A stretch of DNA of 12,948 bases from DRLZ01 sp036478815 (GTDB taxonomy: Bacteria; Pseudomonadota; Gammaproteobacteria; Methylococcales; DRLZ01), in contig JAZGEP010000355.1 in assembly GCA_036478815.1 (NCBI GenBank), positions 1 through 12,948 on the forward strand, read 5' to 3'. How positions within the stretch are numbered: position 1 is the stretch's first letter; each line of letters opens with the position of its first letter. Under the pieces are notes generated by a model. That model ran no database searches and was not told the origin of the DNA. It saw only the letters and a list, made by a program, of their open reading frames with translations. Positions 6,995 to 12,948 of the stretch are shown piece by piece. Position numbers and translations under genes: made by a program.

Positions 6995-8527
6995 TCAAAA
7001 GAAGATGTCGATAGTATCACTGCCTGGAGCTGGCAATGTCTGGCACCAGGTACAGAAGTCCAATCCCTCAATGTTAATGGTAATCTCGACTTCCATAGTG
7101 CCAAACACACCATCGACACTGAGTACCTGCTGGCCAACCACATCTTGAGCAACCGAATAGCGATCAGTAGCTCGAAGAACTACAGGCTGGGGTAGAACGG
7201 GCTTTGGCCGACTAATACAACCAGGGCGGTATCCGGGGAATCCGGGTGGTGCGCAATATTGAGGAGGCTCTGGTGGGCTGATGAAGTTGGTTTGAGTCTC
7301 AGCACGTATTTCGAAACTGTTGGGTTCGAAGATACTGATGTTAAGTTGACGATTGCCAAGGTCGACCCATGCTCCACCGCCCCAATCAGCGGGAACAGAA
7401 ACCGCATCGATTACATGAGTTCGATGGTAGAAGCCTATACTGTCGATACGCAGATCGAGCGTTGGGTTGGTTTGTTCCTCAGTTGAGCTATAATGTCCCG
7501 GCGCGTCTGGTACGATACGAGCACGGAGGAATGTAACTGTCACATTTCGTGGTTCAGTGGCGATTTGATCAATCCAATCCGAAAGCTCATTGTCGAAGAC
7601 TCGTGTATAACCGCTAGGGCGGTCATTTACGCATTCGTCGATAGATTCCCACCAAAGGAATTTCCAGCCATCATTTATCACCCAGCTTGACACCCCAATC
7701 TGACGGTAATCTCCATCTGCAGCAAGGGTTAGCAGTGGTCCACCACTGTCGCCAAAGCAGCTGTTCGCACCCGTTACAGCAAACTGCCGTCCATGCGCGT
7801 ATAGCGTCTTGATCCTGTAGCTGTGCGTAAAGCTATTGTAAGAAAGTACGCTCGACTCCGAATACGCGTCAGTATCTGATAACAGGTTGGCTTCACCCGA
7901 TCGAAGCATATAATCTGGTTCACAATCTCCACAAGTCAGACCGTAGCCTAAAAGAGTCACCGGATCATTGGCTTCAAGATCGACATCAGCATTTGTTGCA
8001 ATCTGAATAGGTTCAACCGAGGCTGGTTGAGTGAGTCGCAGAAGAGCAAGATCATTGTCGAGGAAACCGTCTGGATCGCCAGCTGGTCGGTAGCTACCAT
8101 CGATGTCTATTGATGTTTGGTATTCTGGTGGTGTTGGATCGTATTCTGGGTGAACGATCAATCGTTCGACGGGAAGAGTTTCAATGCCGTTATCAAAAGC
8201 TTGGGTGGCCCCAAACGAAACTCGTAGTTGGCTTACTGTAGCATCGATGTCGCCATCATCATCGGTCACGCAATGCGCCGCTGTGAGTACCCACTGTGGT
8301 TTAATGAGCGTTGCGGTACATAAAGTGCCACTTCCCCACAATGAACCTACAAAAGGAAAGTCATCTCCTGATTCAAGTTGACCGTCGATAATGTGTGATG
8401 TTGTATCGGTCTCGGCTGCTTTTGCCAGGTTTGACAACCCGGCAAGGAGACTCAAATGCACCATAATTGTAATAATAACCCGATGGTATTGATGTATTAA
8501 ATTGACAGAAAATATACAATTTGTCAT
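6995..8527 (-). CDS. Secreted trypsin-like (S1) serine protease with C-terminal extension
   Basis: 510 residues. The N-terminus is a long signal peptide: basic/polar start, hydrophobic stretch at 17-35, and a likely cut after AKA (37). A short propeptide ends before IIDG (46-49), the position of the trypsin activation cleavage. The catalytic triad is complete: H85 (LTAAHC), D159 (DNDLALL) and S261 (GDSGGP). At the position of trypsin Asp189, six before the Ser, there is N255, so Arg/Lys preference is not expected. The peptidase domain ends at about 330 (DNELSDWID). Residues about 335-510 form an extra domain of unknown type, probably beta-rich, with a Pro/Cys-rich insert at about 425-450 and a CTWC near the end. 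AAGG 7 bases before ATG 8527 supports the start. The likely location is extracellular or outer surface. The lipoprotein gene lies upstream on the same strand. Protease identity is firm; the target is unknown. Confidence 0.93.
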   Translation of the reverse strand: MTNCIFSVNLIHQYHRVIITIMVHLSLLAGLSNLAKAAETDTTSHIIDGQLESGDDFPFVGSLWGSGTLCTATLIKPQWVLTAAHCVTDDDGDIDATVSQLRVSFGATQAFDNGIETLPVERLIVHPEYDPTPPEYQTSIDIDGSYRPAGDPDGFLDNDLALLRLTQPASVEPIQIATNADVDLEANDPVTLLGYGLTCGDCEPDYMLRSGEANLLSDTDAYSESSVLSYNSFTHSYRIKTLYAHGRQFAVTGANSCFGDSGGPLLTLAADGDYRQIGVSSWVINDGWKFLWWESIDECVNDRPSGYTRVFDNELSDWIDQIATEPRNVTVTFLRARIVPDAPGHYSSTEEQTNPTLDLRIDSIGFYHRTHVIDAVSVPADWGGGAWVDLGNRQLNISIFEPNSFEIRAETQTNFISPPEPPQYCAPPGFPGYRPGCISRPKPVLPQPVVLRATDRYSVAQDVVGQQVLSVDGVFGTMEVEITINIEGLDFCTWCQTLPAPGSDTIDIFF

Positions 8528-8628
8528 AGCGAAACCTTCTTTGCAAATTTGTTGGTTGCTATCCCTTGGTCTTCATGTAGTAGCTGGATGGCGTAAAGTT
8601 GCATCATGGATGACAGGATAGAAGAGTC

Positions 8629-8652
8629 GGTCAGAATCAATTGATTCTGACC
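8629..8652. promoter_or_regulatory. Perfect 24-base palindrome in the spacer before the protease gene
   Basis: GGTCAGAATCAA is followed directly by its exact complement TTGATTCTGACC. It lies 102 bases upstream of the protease start. A spacerless dyad of this length suits a dimeric DNA-binding protein, or on RNA a hairpin with a small loop. Its function is not shown by the sequence. Confidence 0.55.
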
Positions 8653-8665
8653 AATTCGGATTACC

Positions 8666-8686
8666 AGGGATGAAAACCTCATCCCT
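8666..8686. promoter_or_regulatory. Hairpin, 8-bp stem, in the lipoprotein-protease spacer
   Basis: AGGGATGA (8666-8673) pairs perfectly with TCATCCCT (8679-8686) across a five-base loop. It lies between two other inverted repeats in the same 227-base spacer. There is no T-run after it on either strand, so it is not a classical intrinsic terminator. It could shape or stabilise the transcript end. Confidence 0.5.
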
Positions 8687-8732
8687 ATTGGCACTACTCT
8701 CTTTCAGTAACGCACCTTTGTGAATGGTGTTT

Positions 8733-8747
8733 GCCAATGGTATTGGC
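8733..8747 (-). terminator. Hairpin just after the lipoprotein gene stop, possible weak terminator
   Basis: GCCAAT and ATTGGC pair around a three-base loop, starting 8 bases after the TAA of the 460-residue gene. A further GCCAAT (minus strand) at 8692-8687 could compete for the same ATTGGC. The following bases are AAACACC, not a U-run, so termination would be weak or factor-dependent. Tentative. Confidence 0.35.
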
Positions 8748-8754
8748 GAAGTAT

Positions 8755-10137
8755 TTATCGTATCTGTGATTGGGGTTGAGTCTCCGTGGATGCTGGAGTC
8801 GGAAAAGGGTCTAGCTTGACTGTACCTGGTTGAACGGGTATATCATTAGTAGAGGAGGGCAGTTCAAAGCCTCCATCAATTGTATCTGGTTTAGCCGGGT
8901 TATCTTCAAATCGCGGATTTTGTATGCTTTCCAAATGATTGAATCCAAGGATGCTCACTTTATAACGAGGCGTCCCCGCTCCACGATTCTGACCAAATGT
9001 TCCTCCATCTTTGTGCTTATCGTGAAATGCTGATTCGATTGTATAAGTCAATGTGCCTGTATCCTTATCATAGGTAAAACTGGCTATCCAGGCTCCAATT
9101 TCCTTGATGTGACTATCGCCATTAGAGTTAAGACCAATATCCCAGCCTGTTAACATGGGTACTGCGTAGTCGAATGGTAAATTTTCTTCAACGATGGTTT
9201 GAGAAACAACATCGTGATATCCAGTGCCTGGCGAACCATTTGGTCCTCCAGGGATGATATCGAAATCTGGCTCTAATAATTCAACGCTATCACCTTCCAG
9301 AATAGAAACAACTTCGGTCGCGATATAGGGATCGTCGCCAAGCCTATCATGAAAACGAGTATTGAATTGCCATACCGTGTAGCCTCCATCAGCTGCGTCA
9401 GTGTAAAAAAGGTTCTGGCTATAATCCAAGGCAAAACTATTTAGATGTTGATCATTCCTAAAGTCAGACCGTAGTAAACCAAAGCCTCGTGGTAGTAGAG
9501 CGCCGGGATGGAGATCCAGAGAAAAGTTTTCTTCTATATATCTGTTGGTCGATTCTGGAGCAAGAAAAGTTAATTCAGCTCCATTATCAGTATCGTAAGG
9601 AATCGCATCAAAAAGATGGCCTGAGTTCCATAGCAAGGCGGTATAGTAGTAACACCATGTAAACTCATCGTCCCCTTTTTCGTCACTCAAAATACCGCCG
9701 GCCTTCCAGCGTAGTTGATTTTGATTATGGTCTATATCAACGATACCAGTAGACAGTCCAACAATATGATGATCTTTACTAGTATATCTTAGACGCCAAC
9801 CATTTAAGAATACAGTTGCAGTGTTATAACCAGCAGTCGAAAGAGTTTCATCCACTCGGACACCATAGAGATTACGTCCTGTATTATCTTTCGTAACGGC
9901 AGTGTCAGCATTAACGCAACTTGCGCCATGTACAGTTTTAAATCGTCCATCACTATTAATAACTCCGCGTGCAGTTTGGGATGGTAGAGCCGGTAACGCC
10001 TCTTGCCAATAATCGTTCACTTCTTCTGGTGTTGTAGGTAATGGATTACCTGGACCATCAAACGAACAGCCGGCATATACAATTATGATAATAGCTCCTG
10101 CGACCAGGTGGAATGCAACTTCTGTTAACTTAGTCAT
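8755..10137 (-). CDS. Unrecognised exported protein, probable lipoprotein
   Basis: 460 residues; I do not recognise a domain. The N-terminus has a Lys, a hydrophobic stretch (about 7-22) and Y-A-G-C with C24, a lipobox-like site. The Tyr at -3 is atypical, so lipidation is likely but not certain. Ser follows the Cys, with no Asp at +2, so outer-membrane sorting would be expected in a Lol-type host. The mature part is rich in Asp, Asn, Gly, Thr and aromatic residues, as in beta-rich secreted proteins, and has stretches such as FLNGWRLRYTSKDHHIVGL (about 109-127) and IGAWIASFTYDKDTGTLTY (about 345-363). The last 50 residues are rich in Pro, Thr, Ser and Gln, a linker-like tail. The start is supported by AAGGAG 7 bases upstream. 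The protease gene follows after a spacer with hairpins. A 162-base palindromic element lies 49 bases upstream. Confidence 0.75.
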   Translation of the reverse strand: MTKLTEVAFHLVAGAIIIIVYAGCSFDGPGNPLPTTPEEVNDYWQEALPALPSQTARGVINSDGRFKTVHGASCVNADTAVTKDNTGRNLYGVRVDETLSTAGYNTATVFLNGWRLRYTSKDHHIVGLSTGIVDIDHNQNQLRWKAGGILSDEKGDDEFTWCYYYTALLWNSGHLFDAIPYDTDNGAELTFLAPESTNRYIEENFSLDLHPGALLPRGFGLLRSDFRNDQHLNSFALDYSQNLFYTDAADGGYTVWQFNTRFHDRLGDDPYIATEVVSILEGDSVELLEPDFDIIPGGPNGSPGTGYHDVVSQTIVEENLPFDYAVPMLTGWDIGLNSNGDSHIKEIGAWIASFTYDKDTGTLTYTIESAFHDKHKDGGTFGQNRGAGTPRYKVSILGFNHLESIQNPRFEDNPAKPDTIDGGFELPSSTNDIPVQPGTVKLDPFPTPASTETQPQSQIR

Positions 10138-10186
10138 TATGATTCTCCTTTATTTAGTCTGCATAAGTTAGAGGGAAATGAAGCTA

Positions 10187-10348
10187 GGAGGCTGTTCAAG
10201 AATAGAATGCCTACTGCGGAAAAGCAGATTTTGAGTCCAATTTTTTGATTAAATTCGTTAAATACAGCAAGTATTCGCCTCATTTAATCGAAAAATTGGA
10301 CTCAAGACCGCTTTCCCTCGCTACGGCTTTTATTCTCGGACAGCCTCC
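10187..10348. mobile_element. 162-base palindromic MITE-like element
   Basis: The ends are inverted repeats: GGAGGCTGTTCAAGAATA (10187-10204) against 10331-10348, 16 of 18 positions. The inner arms are nearly perfect: 10231-10254 (TTGAGTCCAATTTTTTGATT...) against 10282-10305, 23 of 24 positions, around a 27-base centre. Between inner and outer arms pairing is poor. There is no coding sequence. GGAGGCTGTYC ends are typical in style of insertion-sequence termini, so this is probably a non-autonomous derivative. No clear target duplication is visible (CTA before, CTG after). It sits 49 bases upstream of the lipoprotein gene start and therefore in its control region. Confidence 0.75.
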
Positions 10349-10738
10349 CTGTGGCTTGAGTCGACTATAACAATCCCCTTTCTTATGACTAACTGATTCA
10401 AAGATTTAGAGTAGGTTAAATTTACCATGGATATTCTCTGGGATCTGTGAAGTATTACCATAACTTCTGTTTTTTCAGCATTTGTGAAAAATTACCATAC
10501 AATCGTCTAGATAACCTGATAGGGCCTTTTGCTTGTCTAGGAACGTATATAGAATAATCTGCACAACTGTTAACCAACTTGTCTTTCTATTTATCTTCGA
10601 TATTGTGAAAATAGTTACATAGCTCACTTTGTGATTTTTCAGTTCAGCTGTTTTGAAACACAGACTCGGTTTTATTGTTTCGGGTTTTATTAAATCCTCG
10701 CTCCAGAAACGTGCATGAAATAACTCTTAACATTAAGC
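10349..10738. other. Gene-free AT-rich stretch
   Basis: No supported gene is seen on either strand between the palindromic element and the IS200-type left hairpin. It holds the direct repeat described at 10446-10499 and a looser relative TTGTGAAAATAGTTACATA at 10603-10621. Promoters for the lipoprotein gene could lie here or beyond the palindromic element; I cannot point to a convincing -35/-10 pair. Confidence 0.5.
10446..10499. repeat. Two direct copies of TGTGAAnnATTACCATA
   Basis: Copies at 10446-10462 and 10483-10499 agree at 15 of 17 positions and are spaced 37 bases start to start. This is close to 3.5 turns, which would place them on opposite faces of the DNA. A weaker third relative begins near 10604. 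They may be protein-binding sites, or chance in AT-rich DNA. Confidence 0.4.
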
Positions 10739-10755
10739 CACTGGCTCTGCCAGTG
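10739..10755 (+). repeat. IS200-type left-end hairpin
   Basis: CACTGGC, loop TCT, GCCAGTG: a perfect 7-bp stem about 80 bases before the tnpA start. Subterminal hairpins of this kind are the structures bound by Y1 transposases in IS200/IS605 elements. Confidence 0.65.
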
Positions 10756-10796
10756 CGAAGAAAATAGGCTCTGCCGTTCCAGCGTAATTATTGTTA

Positions 10797-10834
10797 AATT
10801 CTCCTCAGAACCCGCCAAGGTAAAGAGGAGAATT
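10797..10834 (+). promoter_or_regulatory. Hairpin that buries the tnpA ribosome-binding site
   Basis: AATTCTCCTC (10797-10806) is exactly complementary to GAGGAGAATT (10825-10834), with an 18-base loop. The second arm contains the GAGGAG ribosome-binding site, which stands 7 bases before ATG 10838. Folding of the mRNA would block translation. An RBS-covering stem-loop is a known control of the Salmonella IS200 transposase, which keeps transposition rare. Confidence 0.8.
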
Positions 10835-10837
10835 AAA

Positions 10838-11302
10838 ATGAGAGAATGGCAAAGCCAAAGGCATGTACGCTGGTATTGCAGATACCACATAGTGCTCGTA
10901 CCGAACTATCGAAAAAAAGCAATCTATGGGGTATTGAGAAACAACATAAGTTCAATTTTGAAGGATTTGTGTCATCAGTTTGGAGTTGAATTAATCGAAG
11001 GTCATGCGATGCCTGACCATGTTCATTTATGCTTGAGCATTCCACCTAAGTTTAGTGTTACCAATACCGTTGGTCGTATAAAAGGAAAGTCAGCGGTCAG
11101 GATACACAGAGAGTATATTGGGAAGAGAGGAAGTAGCAAAGGATTTCATTTTTGGTCCACGGGCTGTTGTGTGAGTACCGTTGGATTGGATGAGGAAAAG
11201 ATAAGGGCCTATATACGGAATCAAGAAGTCAAGGATCGAAAGTTAGAGCAATTAGATTTATTGTCTCTGTTTGGGGCGGGGGGGGGGGGGCAATGCCACT
11301 AA
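10838..11302 (+). CDS. tnpA: IS200-type Y1 HUH transposase TnpA with altered C-terminus
   Basis: 154 residues. This single-strand transposase cuts and rejoins element ends through a 5'-phosphotyrosine. The HUH motif is H61-V62-H63 (AMPDHVHLCLSIPP) and the catalytic Tyr is Y125 (IRAYIRNQE); HVRWYCRYHIVLVPNYRKK at 9-27 is typical of the IS200 group. Both active-site motifs are intact. The last residues are changed: after LDLLSLFGA the frame enters the poly-G tract and reads GGGG, then QCH from the end of the IS4-type element before TAA. If the insertion is removed with 13 G kept, the frame would read on as LKPPASAGSF and stop at TAG 12752-12754, within the right end. Catalytic function is probably not destroyed by the insertion. 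Translation is probably held down by the hairpin over its ribosome-binding site. Confidence 0.93.
   Translation: MREWQSQRHVRWYCRYHIVLVPNYRKKAIYGVLRNNISSILKDLCHQFGVELIEGHAMPDHVHLCLSIPPKFSVTNTVGRIKGKSAVRIHREYIGKRGSSKGFHFWSTGCCVSTVGLDEEKIRAYIRNQEVKDRKLEQLDLLSLFGAGGGGQCH
11278..11290. repeat. Poly-G tract of 13, left side of the IS4-family element
   Basis: Thirteen G precede the element's first base. They match the 13 G on the other side (12709-12721), so some or all are probably the target-site duplication. IS4-family elements commonly duplicate about 9-13 bases. The exact number cannot be fixed because the tract is uniform, and long G runs are prone to slippage and sequencing error. Confidence 0.75.
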
Positions 11303-12708
11303 CTTAAGCGCTAACATACTGAAAATAATGTATAATATTACTCACCAAACAAAAATATGAGGCACCCAATGATCTACCCAACCCTTATTTCCTAATACCT
11401 ATAAGCTTATAACTGAAATGACTAACAGCGTTGCTTTCATCGAAAGCCACCGCATGGATGAAAAGGACTTCACACGTAACCGCTGTCTTACACTGCCTGT
11501 TCTCATCAATTATTGCTTGAACATGGTGAAAGGCAATACTCAATCTGAGTTAAACCGCTTCTTTCAAATCCGAGACCAGTCGGATGTTCCTAGACCAACA
11601 GTCACGGCCGCTGCTTTTTTCAAAGCACGCATGAAATTCTCAGCAACGGCCTTTATTGATCTGAACTGGGACGTGATCAACCACTTTTATCAAACTGTCC
11701 ATGCAGACACCTGGAATGGACAGCGTGTACTCGCCGTGGATGGCGTCAAATACCATTTGCCTGATGAGGAGGCGATTCACACTGAATTTGGTGGACAATC
11801 CAACCAGCACACGGATGAAGTACCGATGGCGCTTGGTTCAGCGCTCTACGACATTCACCAGAAAATCATTATTGATGCGCAATTGTTTCCTTATCGCAGT
11901 GATGAACGCGAGATTGCTTTCAAACATCTGGAAGCCACGCAAGCCGGTGACTTGATCTTGTACGACAGAGGCTATCCGGCATTCTGGTTAATAGCTGCAC
12001 ATCAGTTTTATCAACGTGACTGGTGTATGCGCGTCAAAGCTGACTTTAATACCGAAGTCAGTCAATTCGTTGCCTCTGGAGCGAAGCAGCAGATTGTTAC
12101 CTTGACGGCCAGCAATGAGGCAAAGCGCAAATGCCTCGACAAAGGGTTGCCCATTGAACCTCAGACAGTGCGCCTGATTCGCATCACCGTGAAAAACAAG
12201 GTGTACTATTTAATGACCAACCTGTTGGACACACGGCGTTATCCAGTCCAGGCATTTAAAGCGTTATATCATTCACGCTGGCACATCGAGGAAGGCTATA
12301 AGCGCCAGAAATCCTGGTTGGAAATCGAAAACTTCACCGGTAAATCAGTGTTAAGTGTTCAACAAGACTATCATGCACGCATTCTCAGTTTGAATTTAAC
12401 CGCCATCGCGGTGTTTGCAGCACAACGGCATCCAGATCAGACGTTACCGCATCGCAAATACCGTTACCAGATTAATTTTGCACAAGCGTTATCGACGATG
12501 AAGGACACCATCGTAAAATGCTTGTACGGTCTGATATCGATGCGAGGATACAAGCAATTAGTGGAAACCATTCGACAAAGTCTGACGATCATTCGACCAG
12601 ACAGAAGCTTTGAACGCAAAAAAAGCAGCAGTAGTCGCAAGAAATTTAATCCTTGTTACAAAAGAATGCTGTAATTACAGAGAGTTGCGGCTTAAGTTAG
12701 TGACATTG
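11291..12708 (+). mobile_element. IS4-family insertion sequence, complete, 1418 bases
   Basis: Terminal inverted repeats of 19 bases match at 18 positions: CAATGCCACTAACTTAAGC at 11291-11309 and its inverse at 12690-12708. It holds one transposase gene. The length fits the IS4 family. It is flanked by identical runs of 13 G, so it is inserted in a homopolymer. With intact ends and gene it looks recent and possibly active. Confidence 0.93.
11418..12674 (+). CDS. IS4-family DDE transposase
   Basis: 418 residues; catalyses cut-and-paste movement of the surrounding element. The DDE residues are D108 (VLAVDGVKYHLP), D183 (LILYDRGYPAFW) and E291. The IS4 signature Y-(2)-R-(3)-E-(6)-K is complete as Y284, R287, E291 and K298 (YHSRWHIEEGYKRQK). 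An N-terminal region (about 1-95) with LTLPVLINYCLNMVKGNTQ is usual for DNA binding in this family. The tail (399-411) is Ser/Lys-rich. ATG 11418 gives the usual family length but has no clear ribosome-binding site; ATG 11454 (M13) is an alternative. The palindrome CTGTAATTACAG overlaps the stop codon. No frameshift or internal stop is present. Confidence 0.95.
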   Translation: MTNSVAFIESHRMDEKDFTRNRCLTLPVLINYCLNMVKGNTQSELNRFFQIRDQSDVPRPTVTAAAFFKARMKFSATAFIDLNWDVINHFYQTVHADTWNGQRVLAVDGVKYHLPDEEAIHTEFGGQSNQHTDEVPMALGSALYDIHQKIIIDAQLFPYRSDEREIAFKHLEATQAGDLILYDRGYPAFWLIAAHQFYQRDWCMRVKADFNTEVSQFVASGAKQQIVTLTASNEAKRKCLDKGLPIEPQTVRLIRITVKNKVYYLMTNLLDTRRYPVQAFKALYHSRWHIEEGYKRQKSWLEIENFTGKSVLSVQQDYHARILSLNLTAIAVFAAQRHPDQTLPHRKYRYQINFAQALSTMKDTIVKCLYGLISMRGYKQLVETIRQSLTIIRPDRSFERKKSSSSRKKFNPCYKRML

Positions 12709-12721
12709 GGGGGGGGGGGGG
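12709..12721. repeat. Poly-G tract of 13, right side of the IS4-family element
   Basis: Equal in length to the left tract. The last G bases can pair with CCCCC at 12728-12732 across TTAAAA, giving a G-C hairpin that in the uninterrupted IS200-type element would lie just after tnpA. Confidence 0.75.
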
Positions 12722-12722
12722 T

Positions 12723-12753
12723 TAAAACCCCCAGCTTCAGCTGGCAGCTTTTA
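12723..12753 (+). repeat. Subterminal hairpin, right end of the IS200-type element (or left end of the next)
   Basis: CCAGC (12731-12735), loop TTCA, GCTGG (12740-12744) is a perfect core. TAAAA (12723-12727) pairs with TTTTA (12749-12753) outside a small internal loop. The bulged palindrome style fits IS200/IS605 ends. It lies between two transposase genes of this superfamily, only 24 bases before the second, so ownership is uncertain. Confidence 0.6.
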
Positions 12754-12777
12754 GCATGAAACAGTATTCTATGTGTC

Positions 12778-12948
12778 ATGAAAGAGTACAGACGTGGAAG
12801 TCATTCGATTTTTCAGCTCCAGATTCATATGGTTTGGTGTACAAAATATCGTAAGAACGTATTGAAAAAAGATATTGGAATACGGCTACGTGAACTGTGT
12901 CGACAAATCTGTTCGGATATGAGTGTTGAAATATTGTCGGGAGTTGTC
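12778..12948 (+). CDS. tnpA: Second IS200/IS605-type Y1 transposase TnpA, N-terminal part, runs off the right edge
   Basis: 57 codons without a stop reach the window end. The protein begins MKEYRRGSHSIFQLQIHMVW, then CTKYRKNVL and REL at 38-40, and ends EILSGVV. This is the standard start of IS605-type TnpA proteins, a different lineage from the IS200-type protein at 10838. The next residues should be the HUH motif (usually DHVH), which is outside the window, as is Tyr. No clear ribosome-binding site precedes ATG 12778. The gene begins only 24 bases after the hairpin at 12723-12753. Whether a tnpB follows cannot be seen. Confidence 0.9.
   Translation, partial: MKEYRRGSHSIFQLQIHMVWCTKYRKNVLKKDIGIRLRELCRQICSDMSVEILSGVV

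Larger units (their letters stand above)
10739..12753 (+). mobile_element. IS200-type (IS200/IS605 family) element, interrupted by an IS4-family element
   Basis: The limits given run from the left-end hairpin to the right-end hairpin; true cleavage sites lie some bases outside. It holds the Y1 transposase gene at 10838, then a poly-G tract. After the 1418-base IS4-type insertion and a second G run comes the subterminal hairpin at 12723-12753. No tnpB is present, as is normal for the IS200 group. Without the insertion the hairpin-to-hairpin length would be about 585 bases, a normal IS200 size. The right hairpin could instead be the left end of the next element. Confidence 0.7.

Noticed and set aside
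10833..11045. Minus-strand open frame over the IS200 tnpA
   Set aside because: Antisense shadow of a transposase gene with intact HUH and Tyr motifs.
10739..12948. Composite transposon carrying cargo
   Set aside because: The elements are nested or adjacent and of different families; no cargo gene lies between matching ends.
1..12948. CRISPR array, tRNA, rRNA or known defence cassette
   Set aside because: No regularly spaced repeats, cloverleaf sequence, rRNA-like stretch or recognised defence protein was seen.

Overview
The window is a moderately AT-rich stretch of a bacterial genome. A Gram-negative, proteobacterium-like host is suggested by a SufU remnant, a lipoprotein and a secreted protease with Sec-type signals, and transposases of the RAYT, IS200 and IS4 kinds. 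The species cannot be named from the sequence. All the non-mobile intact genes (557 to 10137) lie on the minus strand. Mobile DNA is concentrated at both ends.

Left edge (1-486): the 5' part of a REP-associated (RAYT, Y1 HUH) transposase gene runs off the window on the minus strand. It is followed at once by the C-terminal part of a SufU-type Fe-S scaffold gene on the plus strand, whose N-terminal part is missing. The junction looks like the end of the RAYT element.

Region 557-5649: two genes form an apparent operon related to the 2-hydroxyacyl-CoA dehydratase/benzoyl-CoA reductase activation system. The first (1147 aa) carries two BadF/HgdC-type ATPase domains in tandem, each with its pair of cluster cysteines 39 residues apart, followed by a DUF2229-like region. 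The second (527 aa) resembles the HgdA/HgdB-type D-component. Together they would make an ATP-driven, Fe-S-based electron-transfer pair. No classical dehydratase substrate subunits are present, so the substrate is unknown.

Region 5661-8527: a divergent Lgt-like membrane protein is bracketed by two copies of a palindromic MITE of about 118 bp. Each copy lies immediately upstream of a start codon, one for the activator gene and one for the Lgt-like gene. Next is a secreted trypsin-fold serine protease with an extra C-terminal domain. Region 8528-10137: an intergenic spacer with three strong hairpins, then an unrecognised exported protein that is probably a lipoprotein. The Lgt-like protein, protease and lipoprotein all belong to the cell envelope, but a joint function is only an inference.

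Right end (10138-12948): a second palindromic MITE-like element of 162 bp, an AT-rich gene-free stretch with a short direct repeat, then an IS200-type element with its end hairpin and a hairpin covering the ribosome-binding site. An IS4-family insertion sequence (11291-12708) has inserted into a poly-G tract at the 3' end of the IS200 tnpA, leaving 13 G on each side. Immediately after the IS200-type right hairpin begins a third, different Y1 transposase gene, cut by the window end. No CRISPR array, tRNA or rRNA was seen. I found no convincing complete new defence system. The most interesting items are the tandem activator, the MITE pair at start codons, the nested insertion, and the divergent Lgt paralog.
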